From Nitrospira sp. (GTDB taxonomy: Bacteria > Nitrospirota > Nitrospiria > Nitrospirales > Nitrospiraceae): DNA of 10,000 nt. The notes beneath the pieces were generated by a model. The model made no database searches. It was not told the DNA's origin and saw nothing but the letters and a program-made list of their open reading frames with translations. Each line of letters opens with the position of its first letter. The stretch's first letter is position 1. Position numbers and translations under genes: made by a program. The DNA lies in the NCBI GenBank assembly GCA_020216985.1, contig JAIWOH010000016.1, positions 1 to 10,000 on the forward strand. Reading direction: 5' to 3'. Below are positions 1-7,179 of the stretch, in pieces.

Positions 1-72
1 CGCGGGATCGTTCCCTTGTCATCGTGCCGGTCCTAATGGTACGGTCTGCCTCGTTCCGACCACGGACCGCGC

Positions 73-1440
73 ATGACAAACCAAACCCTCTCAGATCTTT
101 CTTCCGTCGCGCCGGACCTCTCGCGGATTCCAACGGTCGCCATCATCGGCCGGCCGAACGTCGGGAAATCGACATTGTTCAACAAGATCCTCGGCGCCAA
201 GGCCGCCATCGTGGACGACGTACCCGGCGTCACCCGCGATCGAAACTACGCCGACGCGACTTATCGGGATCGCGCCTTCCGTCTCGTCGATACGGGGGGA
301 CTCGATCCCTCCGCATCGGCCGGGATGTCGGCCTTGATTCGCCGACAGTCCGAATTGGCCATCGCCGAATCCGATATTCTGATTTTGCTGTTGGACGGAC
401 GTTCCGGCTTGACCCCTCTCGATCAAGAAGTCATCGCGCTGCTACGAGGCGTCACGAAACCGGTGTTCGTCGCCGTGAACAAGATCGACACACCGCAGGC
501 AGAACCGTTGACGGCCGACTTTTATCAAGCCGGAGTGGACACACTGTTCCCGATCTCCGCCGAACACGGATTGGGCGTCGCCGAGCTGTTGGACGCCATT
601 TACCCCCTCCTGCCGACGGTCCAAGAATCCGAAGAGCGTCATCAGACGCCCCGTATCGCCGTCGTCGGCCGGCCCAATGTCGGCAAATCCACCCTTGTCA
701 ACGCGTTGTTGGGAGAAGAACGCGCGATCGTCAGCGACGTTCCCGGAACCACGCGCGATCCGATCGATTCCCTGGCTACCCACAAGGGACGTCGGTACCT
801 CTTCACCGACACCGCGGGCATCCGTCGCAGGGGGAAAATAGACCGCGGCGTCGAGGGCTACAGCGTGCTCCGCTCGCTGCGCGCCATCGGCCGATCCGAC
901 TTGGCGGTGCTGGTATTGGATGGAGCCGAAGGCGTGACGGAGCAGGACACGAAACTGGCCGGAGCGATTCTCAAACAGGGGCGCGGCTGTCTTCTCTGGG
1001 TCAACAAGTGGGATCTTCGCAGAGGCGACGGCGGCGCTCGAAAAGATTTCGAGCTGCAACTCCGCAGGCGGTTGCCCTTTTTGACGTGGGCGCCGGTTTT
1101 GTACGGCTCGGCCATCGAGTCGCATTCCGCATCCGCCTTGTTCGTTCGGATCGACGAGGTCTATGCCACGTTCTCCAAACGAATCCCCACCGGCGCACTG
1201 AACGCGTGGCTGCAAACCTTGTTGTCGGCGCACCCTCTGCCGGTCCGGACGGGCAAGCCGACAAAAATCACGAAATCCGCGTTCATCACGCAAGTGGCGA
1301 CCAAGCCCCCGGCGTTCGCCCTGTTCGTGGGGCATCCGGAAGACATGTCTGCCGCCTATCTGCGATTTCTCGAAAATCAACTGCGCGACACGTACGACTT
1401 CACCGGCACGCCGCTGCGCTTCCTGGTGAGAAAAAAATAG
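73..1440 (+). CDS. der: Ribosome assembly GTPase Der (EngA)
   Basis: Der is an essential cytoplasmic GTPase that binds the 50S subunit and helps its late assembly. The 455-residue protein has the diagnostic family layout of two GTPase domains in tandem followed by a KH-like domain. Domain 1 shows G1 GRPNVGKS at 26-33, G3 DTGG at 73-76, G4 NKID at 136-139 and G5 SAEHG at 162-166. Domain 2 shows G1 GRPNVGKS at 199-206, the PGTTRD switch I element at 224-229, G3 DTAG at 246-249 and G4 NKWD at 311-314. Residues from about 360 to the end match the KH-like domain, which ends in the usual basic tail (RKK). Length is normal. The ATG at 73 is the first start after an in-frame TAA at 34-36; no clear ribosome binding site precedes it. 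The gene ends in a run of seven A directly before TAG (see findings). The gene before it lies outside the window. Confidence 0.97.
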   Translation: MTNQTLSDLSSVAPDLSRIPTVAIIGRPNVGKSTLFNKILGAKAAIVDDVPGVTRDRNYADATYRDRAFRLVDTGGLDPSASAGMSALIRRQSELAIAESDILILLLDGRSGLTPLDQEVIALLRGVTKPVFVAVNKIDTPQAEPLTADFYQAGVDTLFPISAEHGLGVAELLDAIYPLLPTVQESEERHQTPRIAVVGRPNVGKSTLVNALLGEERAIVSDVPGTTRDPIDSLATHKGRRYLFTDTAGIRRRGKIDRGVEGYSVLRSLRAIGRSDLAVLVLDGAEGVTEQDTKLAGAILKQGRGCLLWVNKWDLRRGDGGARKDFELQLRRRLPFLTWAPVLYGSAIESHSASALFVRIDEVYATFSKRIPTGALNAWLQTLLSAHPLPVRTGKPTKITKSAFITQVATKPPAFALFVGHPEDMSAAYLRFLENQLRDTYDFTGTPLRFLVRKK

Positions 1441-1502
1441 TTCCGCGGTTCGTTCACGAGTATCTTGCCACCCACACGTTTCAAACGAAAGCCGTTTTCG
1501 GG

Positions 1503-1531
1503 TTGACTGTCCCGGCGACCCGTGTTATTCG
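1503..1531 (+). promoter_or_regulatory. Possible sigma-70-type promoter for the duplicated-domain exported protein
   Basis: TTGACT (1503-1508) is followed after 17 bases by TATTCG (1526-1531), about 45 bases before the ATG at 1578. The -35 box is good and the -10 box is poor (three of six consensus bases). It is the only reasonable promoter-like pair in the 137-base gap after der. Confidence 0.25.
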
Positions 1532-1577
1532 CATACCATCACTGCATTGATCGATGTTTTGATGGTTGAATGCCACG

Positions 1578-2585
1578 ATGGTGTCGCTCCTCGTCAGCCG
1601 ATTGCTTTACGGTCTGGGGATCGTTCTGATCCTTCTCTCACCTTGTATCGCACGTGCCGAAGCGCCGGATTTCGCCGAAGAAGAATTGGCGACGGCCGAG
1701 GAGCCGGAATCCGATCAAGCAACCGAAGCAACGGCCGTTTCCACCGGGAACGCCAATCCGTCGATCACGCTCACGGGCCAGGTTTGGAGGACCAAGCCGG
1801 GCATTGTGTTCTTGAAAACGCCGATCGGTTTGCTCACGCTGAGTTCAAAGACGACGCTCAAAAACGTGCTGGCATCTCAAGCGGTGACGTTTTGGGTCCA
1901 TGACGTTCACTCCGCCATCGATATCCGAAAGCGGAGCGACGGATCGCTGGTCCATCGCTACCTCGGCGGACCGTTCAAGCGAAGCGACGACGACCCGACC
2001 AAACTCTTGCGATGGAGCCCGGAAGGGGAGAAAGCCGTCGCTTTCGGTGCCTATGAGCGGTCGCTGGCCGATTTCCGGGAAGGCGATCCCATCACCGTAG
2101 AAGTGGACGAGACGGACACCGTCGTCGGCGTGCACGACGTGCAGTTCGACCTTCAGATCGGACAACTTCCCACCGGACGATCCGCCGCGCATCTCGTCCT
2201 GACCGGCACGGTGGACAAGCTGAAATCCAACTTCATTTTCCTGCGAACGCCCCTCGGTATCATCAATGTGAACGCTAAGATCGGCATCAAAAATGCCCGG
2301 GTGGGGCATACGATGACCCTGTACATTCATGAACGGCACATGGTGGCGGACTTGTCGGCGCCGCAGGCTCCCTCGACGGCTCGCCGATTCGTGACGGGCC
2401 CGCTCGAATTCGCCGCGCCCGACCGCACGAGCGTGAAATTGTGGACCCCCGAAGGCGAGCAGATTTATCCGATCGATTCTGCGGTCCATGGGAAAACCGC
2501 TTTGGCCGGCTTGAAGGAAGGCCATTCCATCACCGCCGAACTGAACGAGCGGGGAGACGTGGTCGACTTTCATCGCTCCCACTAG
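1578..2585 (+). CDS. Exported protein with two tandem copies of an unrecognised ~125-residue domain
   Basis: I do not recognise the family. The 335-residue protein begins with an apparent signal peptide: a hydrophobic stretch at about 4-23 ending near CIARA. An acidic, Ala/Glu-rich linker runs to about residue 60. The rest is one domain repeated twice, at about 63-186 and 206-332. Matching landmarks in order are LTGQV...VFLKTPIG / LTGTV...IFLRTPLG, TFWVHDVHS / TLYIHERHM, a GPFK / GPLE turn, LRWSPEGE / VKLWTPEGE, and FREGDPITVEVDE / LKEGHSITAELNE. The pattern suggests small beta-rich modules acting outside the cytoplasm. I chose the ATG at 1578 because it sits directly before the hydrophobic segment; an in-frame TTG at 1566 would add four residues. 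No strong ribosome binding site is visible. It sits between der and the sigma factor gene with its own gap on each side. Function is unknown. Confidence 0.85.
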   Translation: MVSLLVSRLLYGLGIVLILLSPCIARAEAPDFAEEELATAEEPESDQATEATAVSTGNANPSITLTGQVWRTKPGIVFLKTPIGLLTLSSKTTLKNVLASQAVTFWVHDVHSAIDIRKRSDGSLVHRYLGGPFKRSDDDPTKLLRWSPEGEKAVAFGAYERSLADFREGDPITVEVDETDTVVGVHDVQFDLQIGQLPTGRSAAHLVLTGTVDKLKSNFIFLRTPLGIINVNAKIGIKNARVGHTMTLYIHERHMVADLSAPQAPSTARRFVTGPLEFAAPDRTSVKLWTPEGEQIYPIDSAVHGKTALAGLKEGHSITAELNERGDVVDFHRSH

Positions 2586-2592
2586 CCCCGGC

Positions 2593-2622
2593 TTGACTCT
2601 TTTTCTCTCTCCCTCGTACACT
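2593..2622 (+). promoter_or_regulatory. Sigma-70-type promoter ahead of the ECF sigma gene
   Basis: TTGACT (2593-2598) and TACACT (2617-2622) are separated by 18 bases. Five of six -35 bases and four of six -10 bases match the housekeeping consensus. Transcription would be expected to start around 2629, only a few bases before the ATG at 2633. The resulting mRNA would be almost leaderless. The spacer is pyrimidine-rich. Confidence 0.5.
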
Positions 2623-2632
2623 GATCTCGCTC

Positions 2633-3262
2633 ATGGTGGCCTCGCGTTCTCACCCCACGCCGCGCGAGCGGTCTTCCGTCTCGGCCAAGATACGGGACGC
2701 TTTCGATACGCTGTATCGAGACCACGTGGATCTGATGTACCGTTATGCGAGCCGGCTCTGCGGAGAAACCGAAGCGGCCAAAGACTTGGTGCAGGAGACG
2801 TTTTTGAACGCCTATCGGGGATTCACACGGTTCCGCGGCGAGGCGCAAATTTCCACCTGGCTCTATACCATCGCCTCGCGCGCGTGCCTGCGCATGCGGC
2901 GACGCCGGAAAGGGGCCCCACAACGTGAATTGTCGCTAGAGGAGTTTGTGCCCACCAGCGACGGAGAATTTCATCTCCAGATCCCCGTTGACGATCTCAG
3001 CCCCGAAGAAGCGCTCCAGAATAAGCAACTGCGGCAGGCGCTCAACGATGCGATTGACAGATTGCCCCCAAAATATAAAATGGTGCTCGTGCTGCGCGAC
3101 ATGGAAGGCTTGAGCGCCAAAGAAGTGGGAACGGTCATGGGATTGAACGAACGCGCCGTCAAATCGCGGCTTCACCGCGCGCGTTTGTTCGTCCGCCGCG
3201 AGCTCAGCGCACGGGGCCTCGCCGACCGTCAAGCCTTGCATGAGCAAGATACGACCACATAG
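2633..3262 (+). CDS. ECF-family RNA polymerase sigma factor (RpoE-like)
   Basis: This 209-residue protein is an alternative sigma factor that directs RNA polymerase to stress or envelope-type promoters. Region 2 spans about 24-93 and contains the typical FDTLYRDH start, the DLVQETFLNAY core-binding helix (51-61) and FRGEAQISTWLYTIA (67-81) for -10 recognition. An acidic linker follows. Region 4 spans about 133-187, with AIDRLPPKYKMVLVLRDMEGLSAKEVG and the recognition helix ERAVKSRLHRAR. Length and layout fit the two-domain ECF class, in which regions 1 and 3 are absent. The start is the ATG at 2633; it has no Shine-Dalgarno sequence and lies close to the predicted transcription start. The next gene encodes a zinc-finger anti-sigma and overlaps its end, the usual regulator pair. 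Which signal it answers cannot be read from the sequence. Confidence 0.93.
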   Translation: MVASRSHPTPRERSSVSAKIRDAFDTLYRDHVDLMYRYASRLCGETEAAKDLVQETFLNAYRGFTRFRGEAQISTWLYTIASRACLRMRRRRKGAPQRELSLEEFVPTSDGEFHLQIPVDDLSPEEALQNKQLRQALNDAIDRLPPKYKMVLVLRDMEGLSAKEVGTVMGLNERAVKSRLHRARLFVRRELSARGLADRQALHEQDTTT

Positions 3263-3578
3263 GGACACGACACGCGCCATGGCCAAACGTTCCTCTTCCA
3301 AACGTTCGGCTCATTCATCAGCCGACCCCCACCGCCACAAATCGGGGCGATGTCTCCGCATTCTTCGCGCATTGTCGGCCTTCATCGACGACGAGCTGCC
3401 GCACGACGTTTGTTCGGAAATCCGCCGGCACCTTGGAGCGTGTCCTCGTTGCGAAGACTTCGTCGTTTCTCTTCGTCAGACCGTCTCCTTGTGCCGACAA
3501 ATCCCGGCTCCGGTCCTTACGGCATATGATCGAGCGCGGATGCGCGAACGAATTTTGGCGGCCGCCGGTCGCAGATAA
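3240..3578 (+). CDS. Zinc-binding anti-sigma factor (zf-HC2 / ZAS type), partner of the ECF sigma
   Basis: This small protein (112 residues) likely binds and holds the adjacent ECF sigma factor inactive. It has the ZAS zinc signature HLGACPRC (His64, Cys68, Cys71). An upstream Cys38 precedes the typical helix LSAFIDDELP and can supply the fourth ligand. Cys58 and Cys85 are additional cysteines. In related proteins such as RsrA and ChrR the zinc site can act as a redox or zinc switch, so a thiol-responsive role is possible here but unproven. No membrane segment is present, so it should be cytoplasmic. The ATG at 3240 overlaps the sigma gene by 23 bases and suggests translational coupling. An in-frame ATG at 3279, with AGGGA at 3261-3265, is an alternative start giving a 99-residue protein. 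The basic N-terminal tail before Cys38 would then be shorter. Confidence 0.85.
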   Translation: MSKIRPHRDTTRAMAKRSSSKRSAHSSADPHRHKSGRCLRILRALSAFIDDELPHDVCSEIRRHLGACPRCEDFVVSLRQTVSLCRQIPAPVLTAYDRARMRERILAAAGRR

Positions 3579-3640
3579 CCCTTCCCGGACTCCCCCCCTT
3601 ACCATCAACGTCGAGGGCACGAACAAGAGGAGCGGCGGTC

Positions 3641-3668
3641 GGAGGTCCATTCAATTCATCGGTCCTCC
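3641..3668 (+). repeat. Imperfect inverted repeat in the spacer after the anti-sigma gene
   Basis: GGAGGTCC (3641-3648) and GGTCCTCC (3661-3668) can pair over eight positions with one T/T mismatch around a 12-base loop. No T-run follows, so it is not a standard intrinsic terminator. It could be a transcript end processed otherwise, or chance in GC-rich DNA. Confidence 0.35.
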
Positions 3669-3753
3669 CTGCGGAAGAGAAGAATGGTCGGCCTCTGCCT
3701 CTCTATCGCATCAGAACGGTCTCGTGGTAGATTTAACGCTCGATCGTTTTTCG

Positions 3754-3782
3754 AAGACTTCACCGCAAGACTTACAAGACTT
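3754..3782 (+). repeat. Three AAGACTT direct repeats in the 5' leader of the TPR-like exported protein
   Basis: AAGACTT occurs at 3754-3760, 3767-3773 and 3776-3782, ending four bases before the Shine-Dalgarno sequence AGAAGGA (3786-3792). Each unit is palindromic apart from its central A. The positions suggest a regulatory role such as a protein-binding site, but none is known to me. Confidence 0.45.
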
Positions 3783-3798
3783 AACAGAAGGAATCCCT

Positions 3799-5511
3799 AT
3801 GAGTTCGATCCGGCGACGGCTTTTTCTCCTGGCGCTGTCGGGATGCTGGGCCCTCTTCATGACGTTCAACTTCGACTCTTCTTTTGCAGCTGCTCTTTCA
3901 CAGAAAAAGAGAGCGTCGGCGGACAAGGCCGCCATTGAAACCGTGCTCGCCTATGCCACCGCGATTTCTCAAGGCGACCGCGCCACGTTCGGCAAATTGG
4001 ACTTTTCCTGCCAGTATCGACTGCTGACAGGGCTGAAAAAACCCCTCGCACCCTCCTCGGCAACGATCGACTCACTCTACGACCAGTGTTGGCGGGAAAT
4101 GACCGAAACCCATACGCACACCTTGACTCGCACGGACACGGGCATGGAAATCCTGTGGCCCAGCACCGGTCCGCTCGTGTTCTTCGGCGACGACGTGCTG
4201 GACCTTCCCCCTTCCGCCTTTGTGATGGATTCGATAGGAGTTTCTCCTCCGGGAAGCGGGCTCCGTTTGACCGTGGCAAAGATCAGACATATTCCGGACG
4301 GATCCTTTCGTCTCAAGCCGGACGGGAACGTCGTCGGCGTGCCCGCCACGGTGGTCGAGGTGACAGTTCACTATCAAGATCCGTTGACGTCCCCCGTTAC
4401 CTATGCCCCTGGAACCGTGCGTTGGACCAATACGGTGAAGCGGGCGAGAGGAGCGTTGAAGTCCATCGCCACTCAGTGGGTGGTGTTTTCTCGACTCAAG
4501 AAGCACGGATTCCCGGAAGATACCGCGGTGTTTCTCCTTCCCGTTCCGACAGAACCGGAGACCGCCCAAGCACGACCCGACACCGTTCCCTTCACCATAG
4601 AAAGAAGCCGCGCCATCCCGAACTCATTGACCTGGTGGTCTCCGCAAGACCAACCAGGCACGCTGGCCGCCGCGGCGGTCAGAGCGGCGGCCTTTCCCGA
4701 CTTGCGCGATCGAGTGGCGTTGCTCAACCGCATTCTCTTGATCGATCCTCGACAAACCGACGCGCTGACGGTTTTATCGAGACACCTGTACACCGCATTG
4801 CTGCGCCAGGCCGCCGAGAGACACAACATAATGGTCAAGGACCACGCGCTGGCACGCGCCGTCAATGAGTTCTACTGGAACATCTACTCGGCATCAGCCC
4901 GGCTGGACCTTGCCAACACCATGGAAATGGGAGGGCTCACGGAACCGACTCCGGCGGATTTTTTGTATCGCATGCTGCCCTCCATGGAGACATTGGCCGA
5001 AACTCACCCCGAACAGTTGGATAATCGCTTCCGTCTCGGCATGGCGTATCGGTGGAACAATGATCAGTTGCCGATGATTCAAACTTTTGAGTCGCTGGCT
5101 CAAGATATTCCCGAACACCGGAAGACGCCCAAAGCCGAAGCCCTGCTCCAGCTTGCCTGGTCGCGCATCAACAAGGTCGCCTGGAACCGGATCTTGCACG
5201 ATCCGGACAGTGTCAGGGCCTACGCGGACGCGGAAGCAGCCTTGGCGCTGGCCGAACTGCCGATCGACAAGTTCTTGGCTGAATACACCATGGCCTACTG
5301 CATGATCTTCATGCCGAACTACGGAGACAAGGCCAAACTGTTCCATCACCTCACGGAAGCCAAACGCTGGTTCGACCAGATCGCCGAAAAGAATGAGCAG
5401 GATGACGTCGTGTGGCGGTACTTCTTGCACACGGAACTCCTCAAGGCGGTGTTGGACGCCGATCCGATGTTCCGGCCCATTCTGGCGTCGGCCGAAAAAC
5501 GTGGCGCCTAA
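3799..5511 (+). CDS. Exported protein of unknown family with a TPR-like helical C-terminal half
   Basis: The 570-residue product begins with a basic-hydrophobic signal peptide (RRRLFLLALSGCWALFMTF, about 5-23) with a likely cut near FAAA at 29-32, so it should act in the periplasm or outside the cell. Residues 42-80 (KAAIETVLAYATAISQGDRATFGKL) resemble the start of NTF2-like or DUF-type domains, but I cannot assign one. The middle (about 100-270) is mixed beta. From about 287 it is almost all helical; the segment 304-335 (RVALLNRILLIDPRQTDALTVLSRHL) reads as a TPR-type hairpin, with further paired helices at 390-440 and 470-530. I chose the ATG at 3799 because AGAAGGA lies six bases upstream and the signal peptide follows at once; the reading frame stays open upstream to 3433 but that part is not protein-like. 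It follows the sigma/anti-sigma pair by 220 bases and may be a target of that sigma factor, which is only a guess. Confidence 0.85.
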   Translation: MSSIRRRLFLLALSGCWALFMTFNFDSSFAAALSQKKRASADKAAIETVLAYATAISQGDRATFGKLDFSCQYRLLTGLKKPLAPSSATIDSLYDQCWREMTETHTHTLTRTDTGMEILWPSTGPLVFFGDDVLDLPPSAFVMDSIGVSPPGSGLRLTVAKIRHIPDGSFRLKPDGNVVGVPATVVEVTVHYQDPLTSPVTYAPGTVRWTNTVKRARGALKSIATQWVVFSRLKKHGFPEDTAVFLLPVPTEPETAQARPDTVPFTIERSRAIPNSLTWWSPQDQPGTLAAAAVRAAAFPDLRDRVALLNRILLIDPRQTDALTVLSRHLYTALLRQAAERHNIMVKDHALARAVNEFYWNIYSASARLDLANTMEMGGLTEPTPADFLYRMLPSMETLAETHPEQLDNRFRLGMAYRWNNDQLPMIQTFESLAQDIPEHRKTPKAEALLQLAWSRINKVAWNRILHDPDSVRAYADAEAALALAELPIDKFLAEYTMAYCMIFMPNYGDKAKLFHHLTEAKRWFDQIAEKNEQDDVVWRYFLHTELLKAVLDADPMFRPILASAEKRGA

Positions 5512-5589
5512 CCTGTAGCGACGAGCGGCATCGCGCGATTGTTCGCAGAGACGCATCCCCATCCGGACCGGGCAAGGGAAAATTATCGC

Positions 5590-6864
5590 ATGGTCATGAG
5601 CGGCAAGGATTGGGTAGGGCTCATTGAAGAGGTGTATCGACTCGAAGGTGACGACGATAGCTGGCTGAAGCGTCTACTGGAGCGCGCCGCTCCTCTGTCG
5701 AAACGAGGGTTCTGGCCTACTATCGGTACATATCGCTATACCCCAAGCAACCTCGATCTTGAACGGTCGGCCACACTGGGGCCGGCACATGCGCACGACA
5801 TTCTTACAGCCAGTATGCAGGTGCAAACTCCAGCGGTCAGCCATTTTTTCCGCAGCGGGCCAGCCGTGACATCACTCAGCGAAACGTTATACACACGTGA
5901 ACCAGATCTCGCGACGGTTGTTCAGCAGATTACCAATGGTGTGGTCCACGATAAGATTGCGGTCAAGGGGCTGACAGGCCGAGGCAGCGCGCTCATCCTG
6001 TGCTGGCTGTTTTCAGAACGAATCGCACCGACCGCGCAGGAGCGCCACCGCTGGCAATGTGTGGCAAGCCATCTGGGTGCCGGACTCCGGTTGCGTGAAT
6101 TCGCACAGGCGTTGAACCTCGACTCCCCTTCCGTGGAGGCCATTTTGAATGGATCCGGAAAACTCTACGAAGCCCGTGAGGACGCGGAACGTCCGTCCGC
6201 ACGCGCCGCGTTGCGTGAGGCGGTCCGCCGTCTCGACCAACTCCGAACCAGCCGAGCGCGAAGTGACCCCGACCAAGCGTTGGCGTCCTGGGAAGGACTC
6301 GTACAAGGCCGCTGGTCGCTCGTCGATCATTTCGATTCCGACGGGCGTCGCTTCGTCCTTGCAGTCAAGAATGATCCCAGGTTTCCAGATCCACGCGGCC
6401 TCACGCTGCGTGAGCGGCAGATCTCCGAATTCATCGGCCAAGGGCATAGTTGCAAGGAGATCAGTTATATGGTTGGGATCTCGCCCTCCGCCGTGACGAA
6501 CTGCACGACGCGCGCAGTTCGCAAACTAGGTTTATCATCGCTCACAGAGCTCGCAGCATTTTTTTCACCGAGCGGACCACGAGCCACGTTGGCGGAATCA
6601 GTGGTCCATGGCGATACGCTGTTGATCGGCGTCTATCCGCTCGTCCGATCAGATCATATGGCGAAACTCACAGATGCCGAGCGCGCAGTGCTGGCGGCGA
6701 TGCTCGCAGGCTCCACGAATCGAGACATCGCACGGCGGCGCAATTGCAGCGAGCATACCGTGGCCAATCAGGTGCAGGCTATTTTTCGCAAAGTCGGCGC
6801 ACGTTCACGCAGCGAGCTGCCGGTGCGGTTGCAACAGAACCCTTCGGACCACACGGAGACGTGA
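5590..6864 (+). CDS. LuxR-type transcriptional regulator with two GerE helix-turn-helix domains
   Basis: The 424-residue protein is a DNA-binding regulator. Residues 1-175 form an N-terminal sensor-like region starting SGKDWVGLIEEVYRLEG, with no response-regulator phosphorylation site that I can see. A helical, charged linker (about 190-235) follows. The first HTH is at about 271-325 (LTLRERQISEFIGQG, then CKEISYMVGISPSAVTN and the end RAVRKLGLSS). The second is at about 360-414 (LTDAERAVLAAMLAG, then NRDIARRRNCSEHTVANQVQ and FRKVGARSRSEL). Most LuxR proteins have a single such domain; two-HTH versions with this N-terminal style resemble regulators I associate with myxobacteria. The ATG at 5590 is preferred because AAGGGA (5574-5579) lies 10 bases before it; an in-frame TTG at 5539 and an ATG at 5596 are alternatives. 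It stands alone, 78 bases after the previous gene and 519 before the next, and could control the dsbA-protease set downstream. Confidence 0.88.
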   Translation: MVMSGKDWVGLIEEVYRLEGDDDSWLKRLLERAAPLSKRGFWPTIGTYRYTPSNLDLERSATLGPAHAHDILTASMQVQTPAVSHFFRSGPAVTSLSETLYTREPDLATVVQQITNGVVHDKIAVKGLTGRGSALILCWLFSERIAPTAQERHRWQCVASHLGAGLRLREFAQALNLDSPSVEAILNGSGKLYEAREDAERPSARAALREAVRRLDQLRTSRARSDPDQALASWEGLVQGRWSLVDHFDSDGRRFVLAVKNDPRFPDPRGLTLRERQISEFIGQGHSCKEISYMVGISPSAVTNCTTRAVRKLGLSSLTELAAFFSPSGPRATLAESVVHGDTLLIGVYPLVRSDHMAKLTDAERAVLAAMLAGSTNRDIARRRNCSEHTVANQVQAIFRKVGARSRSELPVRLQQNPSDHTET

Positions 6865-6962
6865 CGCAAGCCATAGCCCCTTGTGTGAAATTGACTATAG
6901 CGTCTCCGTTCATTTTCTCCTATTCTCGCCAACATGACAGCAGCAAGTCAGCTGCCGTGCCC

Positions 6963-6985
6963 CTTTCCATATACCCTATGGAAAG
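6963..6985. repeat. Perfect 9-base inverted repeat downstream of the LuxR-type gene
   Basis: CTTTCCATA (6963-6971) and TATGGAAAG (6977-6985) are exact reverse complements around the 5-base loop TACCC. It starts 98 bases after the regulator's stop codon. No T-run follows on either side, so it is a poor intrinsic terminator; an operator or an RNA hairpin are alternatives. Confidence 0.5.
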
Positions 6986-7109
6986 ACCGGGTGTCATGCG
7001 GGCTCTAGCCTGAATCGCCCATGGGGAGTCAGGTATCCAGACGATACAGCAGAAACCACGAGCCTGTGCCACCCCCTCCATGCCACGGGAGCGAGCTTCA
7101 TTGGCTTAA

Positions 7110-7138
7110 TTCTGATGACGGAATCTGATCTATCAGAA
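7110..7138. promoter_or_regulatory. Clustered TCTGAT half-sites, possible operator
   Basis: TCTGAT occurs at 7111-7116 and 7124-7129, and its reverse complement ATCAGA at 7132-7137. The last two form the 14-base palindrome TCTGATCTATCAGA; the outer pair extends to seven bases (TTCTGAT / ATCAGAA). Spaced dyads of this size are what dimeric regulators bind. The site lies about 250 bases before the dsbA-like gene and the regulator upstream is a natural candidate, by inference only. Confidence 0.35.
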
Positions 7139-7179
7139 GCGTGTTCTTCATTCTTCGACAGTCCATCGCGCATCTCAAC

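Noticed and set aside
2..76. Possible end of an upstream gene with ATGA overlap onto the der start (TGA 74-76), or a frame ending at TAA 34-36
   Set aside because: Only about 24 and 11 codons are visible and neither is recognisable, so no gene can be claimed at the left edge.
442..1380. Minus-strand 312-codon frame opposite der
   Set aside because: Mirror of a GC-rich coding strand; the protein shows no recognisable motif.
1477..1500. Short inverted repeats (CGTTT-C-AAACG; CGAAA...TTTCG) after der
   Set aside because: Stems of only five bases, mutually exclusive, and without a T-run; not a credible terminator.
24..1550. Very long open frame (508 codons) overlapping der in another phase
   Set aside because: Its product is Arg-rich with no domain pattern, as expected from the out-of-phase reading of a GC-rich gene. 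Der in the other phase has every family motif.
1845..2621. Minus-strand 258-codon frame opposite the duplicated-domain protein
   Set aside because: Lies entirely antisense to a protein with a signal peptide and a convincing internal repeat; no motif of its own.
3433..3798. Upstream extension of the TPR-like exported protein frame
   Set aside because: It overlaps the anti-sigma gene and lacks protein-like content; the ATG at 3799 has a strong ribosome site and is followed at once by a signal peptide.
6891..6926. TTGACT and TATTCT as a promoter after the LuxR-type gene
   Set aside because: The boxes are 24 bases apart, too far for a sigma-70 promoter.
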